DNA of 25,481 nucleotides, taken from positions 1 through 25,481 of the forward strand of contig UQGS01000031.1 in assembly GCA_900540685.1 (NCBI GenBank), written 5' to 3'. The first letter of the stretch is position 1. Every line of letters begins with the position of its first letter. The notes under the pieces were generated by a model that made no database searches, had not been told where the DNA came from, and saw only the letters and a program-made list of their open reading frames with translations. Of this stretch, positions 6,579-15,816 are shown piece after piece. Source of the DNA: an uncultured Catenibacterium sp. Lineage in GTDB: Bacteria; Bacillota_I; Bacilli_A; Erysipelotrichales; Coprobacillaceae. A program made the translations under genes and the position numbers.

Positions 6579-7244
6579 TTATTGCATTGTTGCTTTCGCT
6601 TTATTTGTTGTTTCCTGATCCTTAACTGATGCAAGAGTAAATCCGATATCATCTTTACCTGCCTGTTTTGTACCATACATTGGGAAATCAGTATCGTTAC
6701 CACCTGTTAAATAAAGGTTCACTTCATACTGTTTTACACCATTATGCTTATTAAGTAGTTCTGTATAAGAAGAACCTTCATAAGCTGACTGGCCACCTTT
6801 AGAATCAAGGATTTTTACAACTTCCTTTGAAACTTCTTGGGCAGTCTTGACAGATGTTCCATTGTTGAATTCAATATCAATCTTGAACTGCTTACATGCT
6901 GTTTCAATATTCATAGATGCAATAGAACTATATTTAGATTTAGCTTCGTTGACTGTATCATCTAAGACACTCTTTTGAACTGTGACAAGTCCTTCACAAC
7001 GATCACCATATATAGCTCCTTCATCCTTTAAAGCACTATATAAATATATACCGAATGCAAGTACAAGTACCGCAACGATTCCAAGCACAATATATCTCGT
7101 TTTAATTTTCTTTTTTGATTTCTTAGAAGGTGTCATTCCCATTTCTTTAGGAGTAGGCTTCTTTTCAGCCTTCTTCTTAGGTGTCTGGATTGCTACATCT
7201 TCTTCATCATCAAAATGAAATCTTTCTTTGGACACATTAATCAC
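6579..7244 (-). CDS. Membrane-anchored protein of unknown function
   Basis: Of 221 aa, residues 1-50 are cytoplasmic and strongly basic in their second half (KKKAEKKPTPKE, KKSKKKIKTR). Residues 51-70 form one membrane segment (YIVLGIVAVLVLAFGIYLY). The remaining 150 residues are outside, with C83 and C116 able to form a disulfide and a segment KQYEVNLYLTGGNDTDFPMY. I do not recognise the family. Its place directly after gatB is where Bacillus relatives carry other genes such as the lipid kinase dgkB. The start codon is GTG with AAGGG 8 nt before it; a second GTG three codons in, preceded by AGGTG, is an alternative. It is followed by a strong terminator. Confidence 0.75.
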   Translation of the reverse strand: MINVSKERFHFDDEEDVAIQTPKKKAEKKPTPKEMGMTPSKKSKKKIKTRYIVLGIVAVLVLAFGIYLYSALKDEGAIYGDRCEGLVTVQKSVLDDTVNEAKSKYSSIASMNIETACKQFKIDIEFNNGTSVKTAQEVSKEVVKILDSKGGQSAYEGSSYTELLNKHNGVKQYEVNLYLTGGNDTDFPMYGTKQAGKDDIGFTLASVKDQETTNKAKATMQ

Positions 7245-7246
7245 CT

Positions 7247-7285
7247 ACTTTACCCTTCTATTTTACCAAAGAAATAAAGTAAAGT
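7247..7285 (-). promoter_or_regulatory. Possible promoter flanked by an inverted repeat, upstream of the unknown membrane protein gene
   Basis: In the gap after gatB, TGG-TAAAAT (7260-7268, minus strand) resembles an extended -10. It lies between the arms ACTTTAC (7247-7253) and GTAAAGT (7279-7285), which could be a protein-binding site. No terminator follows gatB, so readthrough from the gat genes is also likely. Confidence 0.35.
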
Positions 7286-7289
7286 ATAG

Positions 7290-8723
7290 TTATTTAATTC
7301 TTTCTTTAAGAAGTTCAACAAGTAGCTTATTAACCATACCTGGGTTAGCCTGACCTCTAGACTTCTTCATAACCTGTCCTACTAAGAATCCAACAGCTCT
7401 ATCTTTACCATTTGCATAGTCTTCAATAGACTGTGGGTTCGCATCTAATACTTCATTGGCCATAGTCTTTAATGCGTTAGGATCAGAAATCTGTTTCATA
7501 CCCTTTTCTTCAATGATCTTTTCAGGATCCTTGTTTTCTGTCATCATTGGTTCAAAGACTTTCTTAGCCTGTTTAGAAGAGATTGTACCATCTTCAATGA
7601 AGTTGATTAACTTAGCAAGATATTCTGGATTTAATTCAATATCATCATAAGACTGGTTGTTCTTATTTAAGAAAGCAAGTACATCACCTAATAACCAGTT
7701 AGAGGCATTCTTATAGTTCTTAGTATATTTGATAACTTCATTGAAGTAATCAGACATAGACTTAGTAGAAACAAGAATCTTCGCATCTACCTTAGGAATA
7801 CCATATTCTTCTTCGTAATGTTTTTCTCTTTCTCCAGCCATCATAGGTAATTCATCTTTGATTTGTTCTACCCATGCATGATCTAATCTAATAGGTAAGA
7901 TATTTGGTTCAGTATAGTACTTATAGTCTACAGCATCCCCTTTAGAACGCATGACTGTAGTGACTTTTTCTACTTCATCATATCTTCTTGTTTCCTGAAG
8001 AACTTCTCCGCCAGATTCAATGACTTCCTGCTGACGTCCTGCTTCATAATCGATAGCTTTCTGTACGTTGCTGATAGAGTTCAAGTTCTTGATTTCTGTA
8101 CGTGTACCAAATGCTTCCTGACCAAATGGACGGATAGACACGTTAACGTCACAACGCATAGAACCTTCTTCAAGCTTTGCATCAGATACTTCTGTATATA
8201 AGAATACCTGTCTTAATGCTTCAAGATAAGCACTTGCTTCTTTTCCTGAACGGATACAAGGCTTAGTAACGATTTCGATTAGTGGAATACCAGCACGGTT
8301 GTAGTCGATTAATGAGTAATCTGTTAAATGAAGCTGTTTAGCTGTATCTTCTTCCATATGTAATCTTTCGATATCGATACGCTTTTCTTCTCCATCGACT
8401 TCAATCATTAAATAACCATTACGTCCGATAGGTCTTTTATCCTGAGTGATCTGGAAACCTTTAGGAAGGTCAGAATAATAGTAATTCTTACGGTCAAAGC
8501 ATAGTAATTCATCAATTTCCATATGTAGTGCATGGCATACACGAATCGCGAATTCTACACCTCTTTTATTTAAACATGGTAATGTACCTGTCATACCCAT
8601 GTCTACTTCGTTGATCATTGTATTTGGATCTTCACCAAATGTAACAGGTGAAGCAGAGAACATCTTTGAATTAGTCTTTAATTCGCAATGTACTTCTAGC
8701 CCGATGACTCTTTCGTAATCCAT
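7290..8723 (-). CDS. gatB: Asp/Glu-tRNA amidotransferase subunit B
   Basis: Subunit B of the GatCAB complex recognises mischarged Glu-tRNA(Gln) or Asp-tRNA(Asn) and phosphorylates the acyl group before amidation. The 477-aa sequence starts DYERVIGLEVHCEL, the family hallmark, and holds GTLPCLN, the SDLPKGFQITQ loop and the SMRCDVNVSIRP motif of the catalytic cradle. The C-terminal 150 residues form the helical and YqeY-like tail, with the late motif VGQVMKKSRGQANP. It follows gatA by 2 nt, with its ribosome-binding site (GGGAGGA) inside the end of gatA. Presence of the complex implies that the organism lacks GlnRS, AsnRS or both, a known correlation that this window does not test. Confidence 0.97.
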   Translation of the reverse strand: MDYERVIGLEVHCELKTNSKMFSASPVTFGEDPNTMINEVDMGMTGTLPCLNKRGVEFAIRVCHALHMEIDELLCFDRKNYYYSDLPKGFQITQDKRPIGRNGYLMIEVDGEEKRIDIERLHMEEDTAKQLHLTDYSLIDYNRAGIPLIEIVTKPCIRSGKEASAYLEALRQVFLYTEVSDAKLEEGSMRCDVNVSIRPFGQEAFGTRTEIKNLNSISNVQKAIDYEAGRQQEVIESGGEVLQETRRYDEVEKVTTVMRSKGDAVDYKYYTEPNILPIRLDHAWVEQIKDELPMMAGEREKHYEEEYGIPKVDAKILVSTKSMSDYFNEVIKYTKNYKNASNWLLGDVLAFLNKNNQSYDDIELNPEYLAKLINFIEDGTISSKQAKKVFEPMMTENKDPEKIIEEKGMKQISDPNALKTMANEVLDANPQSIEDYANGKDRAVGFLVGQVMKKSRGQANPGMVNKLLVELLKERIK

Positions 8724-8725
8724 CT

Positions 8726-10168
8726 TTAGTCCTCCCTCTTATACTGGTTCTTGAATCCTAATGCTTCTTCTAATGCATAAGCACAATTCAAGACAGTCTG
8801 TTCTTCAAAAATACGTCCTGAGATATTAACAGCCACTGGCATATTATCTACAAATCCTGAAGGAATAGAGATAGATGGTGTACCTGCAAAGTTTGCAAGA
8901 CATAACCAGTTTTCAAGAATAATATATTCATCGCTTAAGTAATCTTCAGCTGCTTCATCAATTAAAGGTGCAACACCTCCACCATTAGGTGCAATGATGA
9001 TATCGTAGTTTTCATAGATCTTATTTAATTCATCTACTACAAGTCTTCTTACTCTCTGTGCTTTTCTGAACATCTTTTCCTGATTTTCTGTCGCAAGAGC
9101 TAAGTTACCAAGAATGAATCTTCTCTTAATATGATCACCAAAACCATCTGTACGAGAATTGATCATGACATCATCAGGTGTATCTCCCTGCTGTCTATCA
9201 CCATACTTGATACCATCTAAGCATGAATGGTTACTTGTTGCTTCTGAGTTCGCAAGAATAGTATATGTTGGAAGTAAAGTCTTCATAAGCTTCTTATCCA
9301 TTTCAACATCTTCAACTGTTGCACCAAGAGACTTTAATATTTCAACAACATTGTCAAAAGTCTTCTTTACTTCTTCATTTCTTACTTCATTAGACACTGT
9401 AGTTAATACACCGATTTTTAAGTTAGAGATATCAGTTGTTAAGTTTTCTAAGTAATGTGGTACTTCTCTATTTGATGAAGTCATATCACGGTTATCTCTT
9501 CCAGCTAATGCTTCAGTGACAATCGCCATATCACGTACGTTTCTAGTAAATGCACCAACATGGTCTAAAGAAGATGCATAAGGAATAACACCATAACGAG
9601 AGATTCTACCCCAAGTTGGCTTAAAACCAACAATACCACAGAATCCTGCAGGTTTTCTAATAGAGTCACCTGTATCACTACCTAATGCGAATGGAATAAG
9701 TCCACTTGCGACTAGTGCTGCAGATCCCCCTGATGAACCACCAGAAATACGTCTTGTATCCCAAGGGTTATGTACTGGACCAGTTAAAGCTGATTTATTT
9801 GTACCACCCATTGCTAGTTCATCCATAGAAGCCTTACCGACTAAACCAACACCATGCTTATTTAACAAATCAACAACATGTGCATTAAATACTGGCACAT
9901 AATCAGCTAACATCTTACTAGATGCAGTTGTTTTAATACCTTTTGTGTTATAGTTATCCTTTAAAACATAAGGAATATGTGATAAAAGATCATCAGTCAT
10001 AGGTGCTTCAATAGCCTTATTAGCTTCTTCTTCGGTAATAGTTACAAAGGCATTGAGTCTTTCCTGCTGTTTCTTTGCTTCTTCAAATAATTCTTTATAA
10101 TATTCTTTTACATCTAGCTCTCCACTTTTGAAAAGCTCATGTAATTCTTCAATAGTATGTGTCACCAT
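8726..10168 (-). CDS. gatA: Asp/Glu-tRNA amidotransferase subunit A
   Basis: The amidase subunit of GatCAB releases ammonia from glutamine for transfer to the activated aminoacyl-tRNA. The 480-aa protein has the amidase-signature triad at the expected spacing: K70 in YVLKDN, S145 in ISGGSSGGS, and the nucleophile S169 in GSDTGDSIRKPA. The usual motif is TGGS; here Gly is replaced by Asp (D168) next to the nucleophile. The remaining signature (GFKPTWGRISRYGVIPYASSLD) is normal. Start and gatC stop overlap in TAATG, which suggests translational coupling and fixed stoichiometry. Confidence 0.97.
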   Translation of the reverse strand: MVTHTIEELHELFKSGELDVKEYYKELFEEAKKQQERLNAFVTITEEEANKAIEAPMTDDLLSHIPYVLKDNYNTKGIKTTASSKMLADYVPVFNAHVVDLLNKHGVGLVGKASMDELAMGGTNKSALTGPVHNPWDTRRISGGSSGGSAALVASGLIPFALGSDTGDSIRKPAGFCGIVGFKPTWGRISRYGVIPYASSLDHVGAFTRNVRDMAIVTEALAGRDNRDMTSSNREVPHYLENLTTDISNLKIGVLTTVSNEVRNEEVKKTFDNVVEILKSLGATVEDVEMDKKLMKTLLPTYTILANSEATSNHSCLDGIKYGDRQQGDTPDDVMINSRTDGFGDHIKRRFILGNLALATENQEKMFRKAQRVRRLVVDELNKIYENYDIIIAPNGGGVAPLIDEAAEDYLSDEYIILENWLCLANFAGTPSISIPSGFVDNMPVAVNISGRIFEEQTVLNCAYALEEALGFKNQYKRED

Positions 10169-10458
10169 TATCCTACCACCTTTGGAACTCTGATCTGATT
10201 ACGCTGTACAGTCTTGCAGTTCTTTAATGCATCTTCTGTACTGATCACATGATTAGGTTCGTCCTCTCTTAAGAATGTTGTTTCAACCACATAAGGGAAT
10301 GCTAGAGGTTCTACACCTTCAGTATCAATTTCATCAAGTGCCTGTACATGGCTCATGAATACTTCATACTGTTCTCTTAATGCTGGCATTTCTTCGTCAG
10401 TGATGTTGAACATGGTTTTTCTTCCTAGTTTTTTCAACATTAAATCTGTATCGTCCAT
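10168..10458 (-). CDS. gatC: Asp/Glu-tRNA amidotransferase subunit C
   Basis: This 96-aa subunit wraps around and stabilises the GatA-GatB interface. It has the family layout: an N-terminal helical part, the acidic DEIDTEGVEPLAFP segment, then LREDEP, and a C-terminal ALKNC...IRVPKVVG that ends in the expected VP-x-V-V. AGGAGG lies 6 nt before the ATG. It starts 10 nt after the camS stop and shares one base with gatA, in line with the conserved order gatC-gatA-gatB. Confidence 0.95.
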   Translation of the reverse strand: MDDTDLMLKKLGRKTMFNITDEEMPALREQYEVFMSHVQALDEIDTEGVEPLAFPYVVETTFLREDEPNHVISTEDALKNCKTVQRNQIRVPKVVG

Positions 10459-10468
10459 AATTGACCTC

Positions 10469-11578
10469 CTACTGTTCTAATATAGATGTCTTTGCATCTT
10501 CACCTTTTTGTTTAATAATCACAGCCATCAATTCATCCTGTGAATACACTAGAACCTTAATATTAAAGTCCTGTGTGAATTTACTATTAATGTTATCAGC
10601 AATCACTGAAGTCAGATATAGTAATTCTGTATATGTCTTGATATTCAAGTGTGCTGTGATTTTCATTGTCTGGATTGTATCGTTGATATAGTTGGCCTGA
10701 CCAACTAAACCAGCGGCTTCTGTAGAAGCTTTCTTCAAGTTAGACTTGATTGTCGCAAATTCTGATGCAGTGGCTGGGTCTAGCTTAGTTGCACGAGTGC
10801 TTGTAAAGTATACATTTTCATGATTGACTTTCTTTAAAGTACCTGTACTGCCACCTTCACAGAATGCTTCATAAATATAATTACCATTTGTTTCTGATAT
10901 TTCATTATTATTGGCACGATAAATACCAACTAATACAGGAACATCTGCCAGTTTTTTCTTCTTAGAACGGATATACTTATATGTTTTCTTAACACACTGC
11001 TGTGCATAGCTTCTTAACTTTTCATCACTTAAAGTGACTGCAGGAGAAGAAAGCTTTCCATCAATCTGTTCCTTAGGATCTAGAATAATCGCAACAGAAA
11101 TACCTTTAAGTGTATAGCTAGAACCACTCTTCTTATAGTAATCCTGTTCAGTGATATTAGATACAAGAACAGGACTCTGTAAGCCTTCATATGTCTTGCC
11201 GCTTTCTATCTGTAATGTATCAGGATATTTCTTATCTTCTTCTTTAGTTCCTGCAGAATCTCTTTTTAATAGATTATTGTAATCTGTTGGTGTGAGTTCT
11301 AACCCTTCTGATAAATAATAATCATTGGTAGAGAAATGACTTGTAGAAAGAATCTGTAATCCTGAACCAATAGTGACTAGATCTTTTGTATTACTGAAGT
11401 TCAAATAGAATTTCTCACTATTTTTAGAACGACCATTGTTGATCATGTTGTAATAATTACCATCAAATGTCTTAGCTGAAGATTCTTTTGTACTGCTTGA
11501 TGTTTTTACTGTTTTGCTGGAGCATCCTGTCGCAAAAATAAGCATGATGCTAACAAGAGCTTTTAATAATTTATTCAT
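10469..11578 (-). CDS. camS: CamS family lipoprotein (sex pheromone cAM373 precursor family)
   Basis: A 369-aa lipoprotein with a short signal peptide and a lipobox FATG-C19, so it should be lipidated at C19 and attached to the outer face of the membrane. The rest matches the CamS family (YerH in Bacillus): a tract of Ser and Lys after the Cys, then a large soluble domain with LVGIYRANNNE. In Enterococcus and Staphylococcus the signal peptide of CamS is trimmed to a heptapeptide that induces plasmid transfer; the conserved role of the lipoprotein itself is unclear. It lies between ligA (4-nt ATGA overlap) and gatC, the standard Firmicutes order. The first residues (MNKLLKALVSIMLIFATG) would be the source of any released peptide. 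Confidence 0.9.
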   Translation of the reverse strand: MNKLLKALVSIMLIFATGCSSKTVKTSSSTKESSAKTFDGNYYNMINNGRSKNSEKFYLNFSNTKDLVTIGSGLQILSTSHFSTNDYYLSEGLELTPTDYNNLLKRDSAGTKEEDKKYPDTLQIESGKTYEGLQSPVLVSNITEQDYYKKSGSSYTLKGISVAIILDPKEQIDGKLSSPAVTLSDEKLRSYAQQCVKKTYKYIRSKKKKLADVPVLVGIYRANNNEISETNGNYIYEAFCEGGSTGTLKKVNHENVYFTSTRATKLDPATASEFATIKSNLKKASTEAAGLVGQANYINDTIQTMKITAHLNIKTYTELLYLTSVIADNINSKFTQDFNIKVLVYSQDELMAVIIKQKGEDAKTSILEQ

Positions 11579-13560
11579 AGTCCGCTAGCCTCCTTAAATG
11601 CTGATTCGTTCATGATTGAAATACCAAGATCAACTGCTTTTGTATATTTAGATCCTGGATTCTCCCCAACAATCACTAAATCTGTTTTCTTTGATACACT
11701 TCCTGTGACATTCGCTCCTTGACTTGTTAAGTAGTCTTTGATCTGCTTTCTAGTCATTAATGTAAGTGTACCAGTAATAACGACTGTCTTATCTCTAAAT
11801 GGATTATCCCCTGTATCACGTACCTTTAAATAATCCATATTAAGTCCTAATTCCTTAAGATGGGCAATCAGCTCTAGATTTCTTTCATTACGCTTAAATG
11901 CCGCAAGAGAAGAGGCAATAGTATCCCCTACATCCTTAATGCTTGTTAGTTGAATATAGTTCGCATTAAGTAAAGCATCCATTGAACCAAAATGATAAGC
12001 AAGTGTATCGGCCATCTTAGCTCCAATACCTTTTATACCAAGTCCAAATAAGAGCTTTTCTAAAGAATTTGCTTTACTATTCTCAATTGCTTCTAAGAGC
12101 TTATCCATGGATTTCTTCCCAAATCCTTCAATATCCATGATTTCTTTTTCATGCACGTCTAAATGATAAATATCTTCAATACATGTCATAAAACCTAGGT
12201 TATAGAACTGTTCGATGATTTTATCACCTAGTCCATCAATATTCATAGCTTCACGACTTGCAAAATGAATCAGCTTTTCAATCTTTTTTGAATCACATTC
12301 TTCATTCATACAATAATAAGCTGCTTCATTTGGTTTTCTTACAAGCGGAGAACCACATTTAGGACATACTGTAATCATCTTAAATGGTATTTCATTGCCT
12401 GTACGTCTTTCTTTAATAGAAGAAACAACTTCAGGAATAACATCCCCTGCTTTTCTTACAATAACATCATCACCAATACGGATATCCTTACGAATACAGT
12501 TATCTTCATTATGAAGTGTCGCACGCTGTACAAGTGAACCTGCCACACGTACTGGTTCTAGTACTGCATTTGGTGTAATCTGTCCTGTACGTCCAATTGT
12601 GAAGATAATATCCTTTAACTTAGTAATAACCTCTTCAGCTGGGAACTTATAGGCGATCGCCCATTTAGGCACCTTTGCTGTATAGCCAAGTCTTCTTTGT
12701 GAATCAAGGTCATTGACCTTAATAACGACACCATCAATATCATAGGGAAGTGTTGGTCTAAGTTGTGCTACTTCTTCTATATATTGCCATACTTCTTTAA
12801 TGTTCTTGCATTTACGTGTATAAGGATTTGTCTTAAATCCAAGAGCCTTGATCTTCTCTAAGCATTCATAATGTGTAGAAGCATCAAGTTGTGATGCTTC
12901 TGGTACATGATATAAGAATGCATCCAGTCCTCTTTTTGCCGCTACACGGCTATCTAATTGTCTAATACTGCCTGCTGCTGCATTACGACAATTCGCAAAG
13001 AGAGGAAGACCTGCTTCTTGACGTTCTTCATTTAATCTTTCTAATGCCTTTTTAGGCATGATGATTTCTCCACGCACTTCTAGTGGTCCTTTAAAATCAA
13101 TATGTAAAGGGATAGAACGGATTGTTTTTACGTTATGGGTGATATCTTCACCAATCGTTCCATTTCCTCTAGTTGCACCATATTGTAGCACACCATCCTG
13201 ATAAACAAGTGAAACAGATAAACCATCTAACTTAAGTTCACATATATATTCAGGATTAGGAATCACATCTGTGACACGGTCATTGAATGTATAGACTTCA
13301 TCTTCATTAAAGATATCGCCTAGTGACATCATCATACGCTGATGAGTGACCTTCTTGAACCCTTCTAAGACTTCTCCTCCTACTCTCTGGCTAGGAGAAT
13401 CTGTTGTGATCCAGGCAGGATTGGCCTGTTCAATACGGATGAGCTCTTCCATTAAACGGTCATATTCCTGGTCACTGACAGTCGGATTGTCCTGTACATA
13501 ATATTCATAGTTGTATTTATTTAATAAGGCTTTTAATTCATTAAGTCTTTCAAATGACAT
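11575..13560 (-). CDS. ligA: NAD-dependent DNA ligase
   Basis: This enzyme seals nicks in duplex DNA during replication and repair, using NAD+. In the 661-aa form chosen here, the Ia domain with NYEYYVQDNPTVSDQEYD comes first. The adenylated lysine is K110 in CELKLDGLS. An OB fold follows, then a four-Cys zinc finger (CPKCG ... YYCMNEECD), helix-hairpin-helix repeats (for example LFGLGIKGIGAKMA) and a C-terminal BRCT domain with VVITGTLTLMTR. All family parts are present. The start was moved three codons in: AAGGA abuts the first ATG directly, but is 9 nt from the second. It has its own extended -10 promoter and runs into camS with a 4-nt overlap. Confidence 0.97.
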   Translation of the reverse strand: MSFERLNELKALLNKYNYEYYVQDNPTVSDQEYDRLMEELIRIEQANPAWITTDSPSQRVGGEVLEGFKKVTHQRMMMSLGDIFNEDEVYTFNDRVTDVIPNPEYICELKLDGLSVSLVYQDGVLQYGATRGNGTIGEDITHNVKTIRSIPLHIDFKGPLEVRGEIIMPKKALERLNEERQEAGLPLFANCRNAAAGSIRQLDSRVAAKRGLDAFLYHVPEASQLDASTHYECLEKIKALGFKTNPYTRKCKNIKEVWQYIEEVAQLRPTLPYDIDGVVIKVNDLDSQRRLGYTAKVPKWAIAYKFPAEEVITKLKDIIFTIGRTGQITPNAVLEPVRVAGSLVQRATLHNEDNCIRKDIRIGDDVIVRKAGDVIPEVVSSIKERRTGNEIPFKMITVCPKCGSPLVRKPNEAAYYCMNEECDSKKIEKLIHFASREAMNIDGLGDKIIEQFYNLGFMTCIEDIYHLDVHEKEIMDIEGFGKKSMDKLLEAIENSKANSLEKLLFGLGIKGIGAKMADTLAYHFGSMDALLNANYIQLTSIKDVGDTIASSLAAFKRNERNLELIAHLKELGLNMDYLKVRDTGDNPFRDKTVVITGTLTLMTRKQIKDYLTSQGANVTGSVSKKTDLVIVGENPGSKYTKAVDLGISIMNESAFKEASGL

Positions 13561-13585
13561 CTTACTCATTCCTTTTCTTTTACGT

Positions 13586-13594
13586 ATTATAACA
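13586..13594 (-). promoter_or_regulatory. Extended -10 promoter of ligA
   Basis: TG-T-TATAAT on the minus strand, 25 nt upstream of the chosen ligA start. There is no good -35, which is common for extended -10 promoters. It allows ligA-camS-gatCAB to be transcribed independently of pcrA. Confidence 0.6.
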
Positions 13595-13622
13595 AAATTC
13601 TCTACATAATAAAACTTAAAAA

Positions 13623-15755
13623 TCAGTTAGATAAGCGCTTTAAAGCATGATGATTTCCCATTAAAGTCTTGATTCCATGAGGTACCTCAAAGGCAATATC
13701 TACGAAATTTCCATTGACCTTGACGACAACACCCTTACCAAATATATCATGGTTGACTAAATCTCCGACTTTCCAGTCCTCTACACCATTATCTCCAATT
13801 AAGTCTGTATAAGATTCATGAATATAATTACGTGTCTTGAATTTAGAAGGTTTACCAACATGTTCCACACAATCACGTCCAATTTCATCTACAAAACGTG
13901 ATGTTACCTTAGGAGATTGAGACACAAAGCTGAAGCCCTGGCTATCAGTGAGATAAAGGCGCTTCTTTGCACGAGTGAAGGCTACATAAGCAAGTCTTCT
14001 TTCTTCTTCTAAGCCTTCATCTCCTCCTTCACTCATTGTTCTTTCAGATGGGAAGATTCCTTCAGATAAGCCTGATACAAAAACATAATCAAACTCCAGA
14101 CCTTTAGCCATATGAATACTCATAAGTGAGACATAGTCACCTGTCTTATCTTCATCCTGAGATGTATAGAGCGCAATATCCTGTAAATAAGATTCGAAGT
14201 CAGGTGTTTCTGGATGGGTATTGACATAAGTATCAATAGAATTCTTTAATTCCATCAAGTTCTCAATACGATTATCTTCCTGTCCATCCTTCATAAGTTT
14301 TAAATATCCTGTATCCTTTAATAAATCTTCATAGATTTCAGCAAGACTTTTATCAGATACTCTGGCTTTTTCAATGACTTCTACAAGCTCTTTTAAGCCT
14401 TTCTTAGCCTTACCTCCTACACCTGTTTCATCTAGGAAGAAGCAGACTGCTTCATAGTTAGAGATACCATGTCTTGTGGCTGTAAGGGTAATCTTTTCTA
14501 GAGTCTTTGCGCCAATACCACGAGAGGGCGTATTCACAATTCGTTCAAATGAGAGGTCATCTCCCATAACGACAAGTCTAATATAGCTTAAAGCATCCTT
14601 GACTTCCTTACGGTTGAAGAACTTTAGTCCACCAAAGATCTTATAAGGGATCTGTCTACGAATCATTTCCTGTTCAATGGTACGAGATAAATAGTTGGCA
14701 CGATAAAGTACCGCAATATGGGACTCTGAGACACCTGATTGTGTTATTTTCTGGATAGTATCACAGATATATTTTGATTCAGCATCTTCACTTTCTGCTG
14801 CATAATGAATCACCTTATCTCCTTTTTCTAGTTCAGAGAATAAGCTCTTTTCTAATCTATTCTTATTCTTTTTAATAAGATTATTAGAGATATCAAGAAT
14901 TGTCTTAGTTGAACGATAATTCTGATCTAATATAACAGTTTTCACATTCTTATAGTCTTTATCAAAGTTCATGATATAGTTAACATCACTGCCTCTGAAT
15001 GAATAGATTGTCTGGTCAGGATCTCCTACAACACAGACAATAGAATCCTGGGCAAAGTAGTGAATGAGATTATATTCAATAGAACCTACATCCTGAAATT
15101 CATCGACATGGACAAATTGATAACGTCTAGACCATCTAGATACAATATCAGGATTATCCTGGAAGATCTTTAATGTATTAATAAGAAGATCATCAAAGTC
15201 CATCATATTGTGATCTTCTTTATATTTCTCATACATGGCGTAGATTTCTGCCTTATGTTTTTCTCCTGGCATATTACCAGCTAATTGTACTGCCTTGGCA
15301 GGAGAGACAAAGTTTACCTTATAAGAAGAAATATAGTTAATCATAGATTTGATACTGATTGATTTTTGATCTATTTCTTTTTCTTTGTAAAGCTTTTTAA
15401 TGAGTGATTTCTGATCCTCTTCATCCATAATAATGAAGTTATGAGGATAGCCAATGGCAGTAGAGTGTTGTCTAAGTACTCTTACACATAATGAGTGGAT
15501 AGTACAAATAGTTGTACCTAAAGATGTACCTAGAATATCTTCTACTCTTGTCTTCATTTCATTGGCTGCTTTATTCGTAAATGTGATAGCGAGAATATTA
15601 TGAGGATTGACTCCTACTTCTTCAATTAAATATGCAATACGATATGTGACAACACGTGTCTTACCTGAACCAGCACCGGCGATGATTCTTAAATGCCCAT
15701 CTAGATAAGTGGCTGCTTCTAATTGTTTAGGGTTTAATAATTGACTGAGTTCCAT
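13623..15755 (-). CDS. pcrA: ATP-dependent DNA helicase PcrA (UvrD family)
   Basis: A superfamily 1A 3'-5' helicase that acts in nucleotide-excision repair, in removal of RecA and transcription complexes, and in rolling-circle replication. The 710-aa protein shows all helicase motifs: Walker A GAGSGKT at 27-33, VDEFQD, GDPDQTIYSFRGS, LDQNYRST, MSIHMAKGLEFDYVFV and RRLAYVAFTRAKKRL. The C-terminal tudor-like segment (VGDLVNHDIFGKGVVVK) is the part that contacts RNA polymerase in PcrA. The start used is the ATG with AGGAGG 9 nt upstream; the GTG nine codons earlier lies upstream of this site. It begins the pcrA-ligA-camS-gat cluster, with 62 nt and a promoter between it and ligA. Confidence 0.96.
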   Translation of the reverse strand: MELSQLLNPKQLEAATYLDGHLRIIAGAGSGKTRVVTYRIAYLIEEVGVNPHNILAITFTNKAANEMKTRVEDILGTSLGTTICTIHSLCVRVLRQHSTAIGYPHNFIIMDEEDQKSLIKKLYKEKEIDQKSISIKSMINYISSYKVNFVSPAKAVQLAGNMPGEKHKAEIYAMYEKYKEDHNMMDFDDLLINTLKIFQDNPDIVSRWSRRYQFVHVDEFQDVGSIEYNLIHYFAQDSIVCVVGDPDQTIYSFRGSDVNYIMNFDKDYKNVKTVILDQNYRSTKTILDISNNLIKKNKNRLEKSLFSELEKGDKVIHYAAESEDAESKYICDTIQKITQSGVSESHIAVLYRANYLSRTIEQEMIRRQIPYKIFGGLKFFNRKEVKDALSYIRLVVMGDDLSFERIVNTPSRGIGAKTLEKITLTATRHGISNYEAVCFFLDETGVGGKAKKGLKELVEVIEKARVSDKSLAEIYEDLLKDTGYLKLMKDGQEDNRIENLMELKNSIDTYVNTHPETPDFESYLQDIALYTSQDEDKTGDYVSLMSIHMAKGLEFDYVFVSGLSEGIFPSERTMSEGGDEGLEEERRLAYVAFTRAKKRLYLTDSQGFSFVSQSPKVTSRFVDEIGRDCVEHVGKPSKFKTRNYIHESYTDLIGDNGVEDWKVGDLVNHDIFGKGVVVKVNGNFVDIAFEVPHGIKTLMGNHHALKRLSN

Positions 15756-15784
15756 ATTTATAATCCTCCTTATTCGCACCACTT

Positions 15785-15793
15785 AATATAACA
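15785..15793 (-). promoter_or_regulatory. Possible extended -10 promoter of pcrA
   Basis: TG-T-TATATT on the minus strand lies about 30 nt before the pcrA start codon and immediately after the pyrD terminator T-tract. Its -35 region falls in the terminator stem and has no consensus match. Confidence 0.4.
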
Positions 15794-15794
15794 T

Positions 15795-15815
15795 AAAAAA
15801 GAGTGCTAAGCACCC
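15795..15815 (-). terminator. Terminator of the eight-gene operon, after pyrD
   Basis: Minus-strand GGGTGC (15810-15815), loop TTA, GCACTC (15801-15806) with one G-T pair, then six T residues. It begins directly after the pyrD stop codon. Confidence 0.8.
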
Positions 15816-15816
15816 T

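Noticed and set aside
9159..9455. Plus-strand open frame of 98 codons inside gatA
   Set aside because: Antisense shadow of a well-supported enzyme gene.
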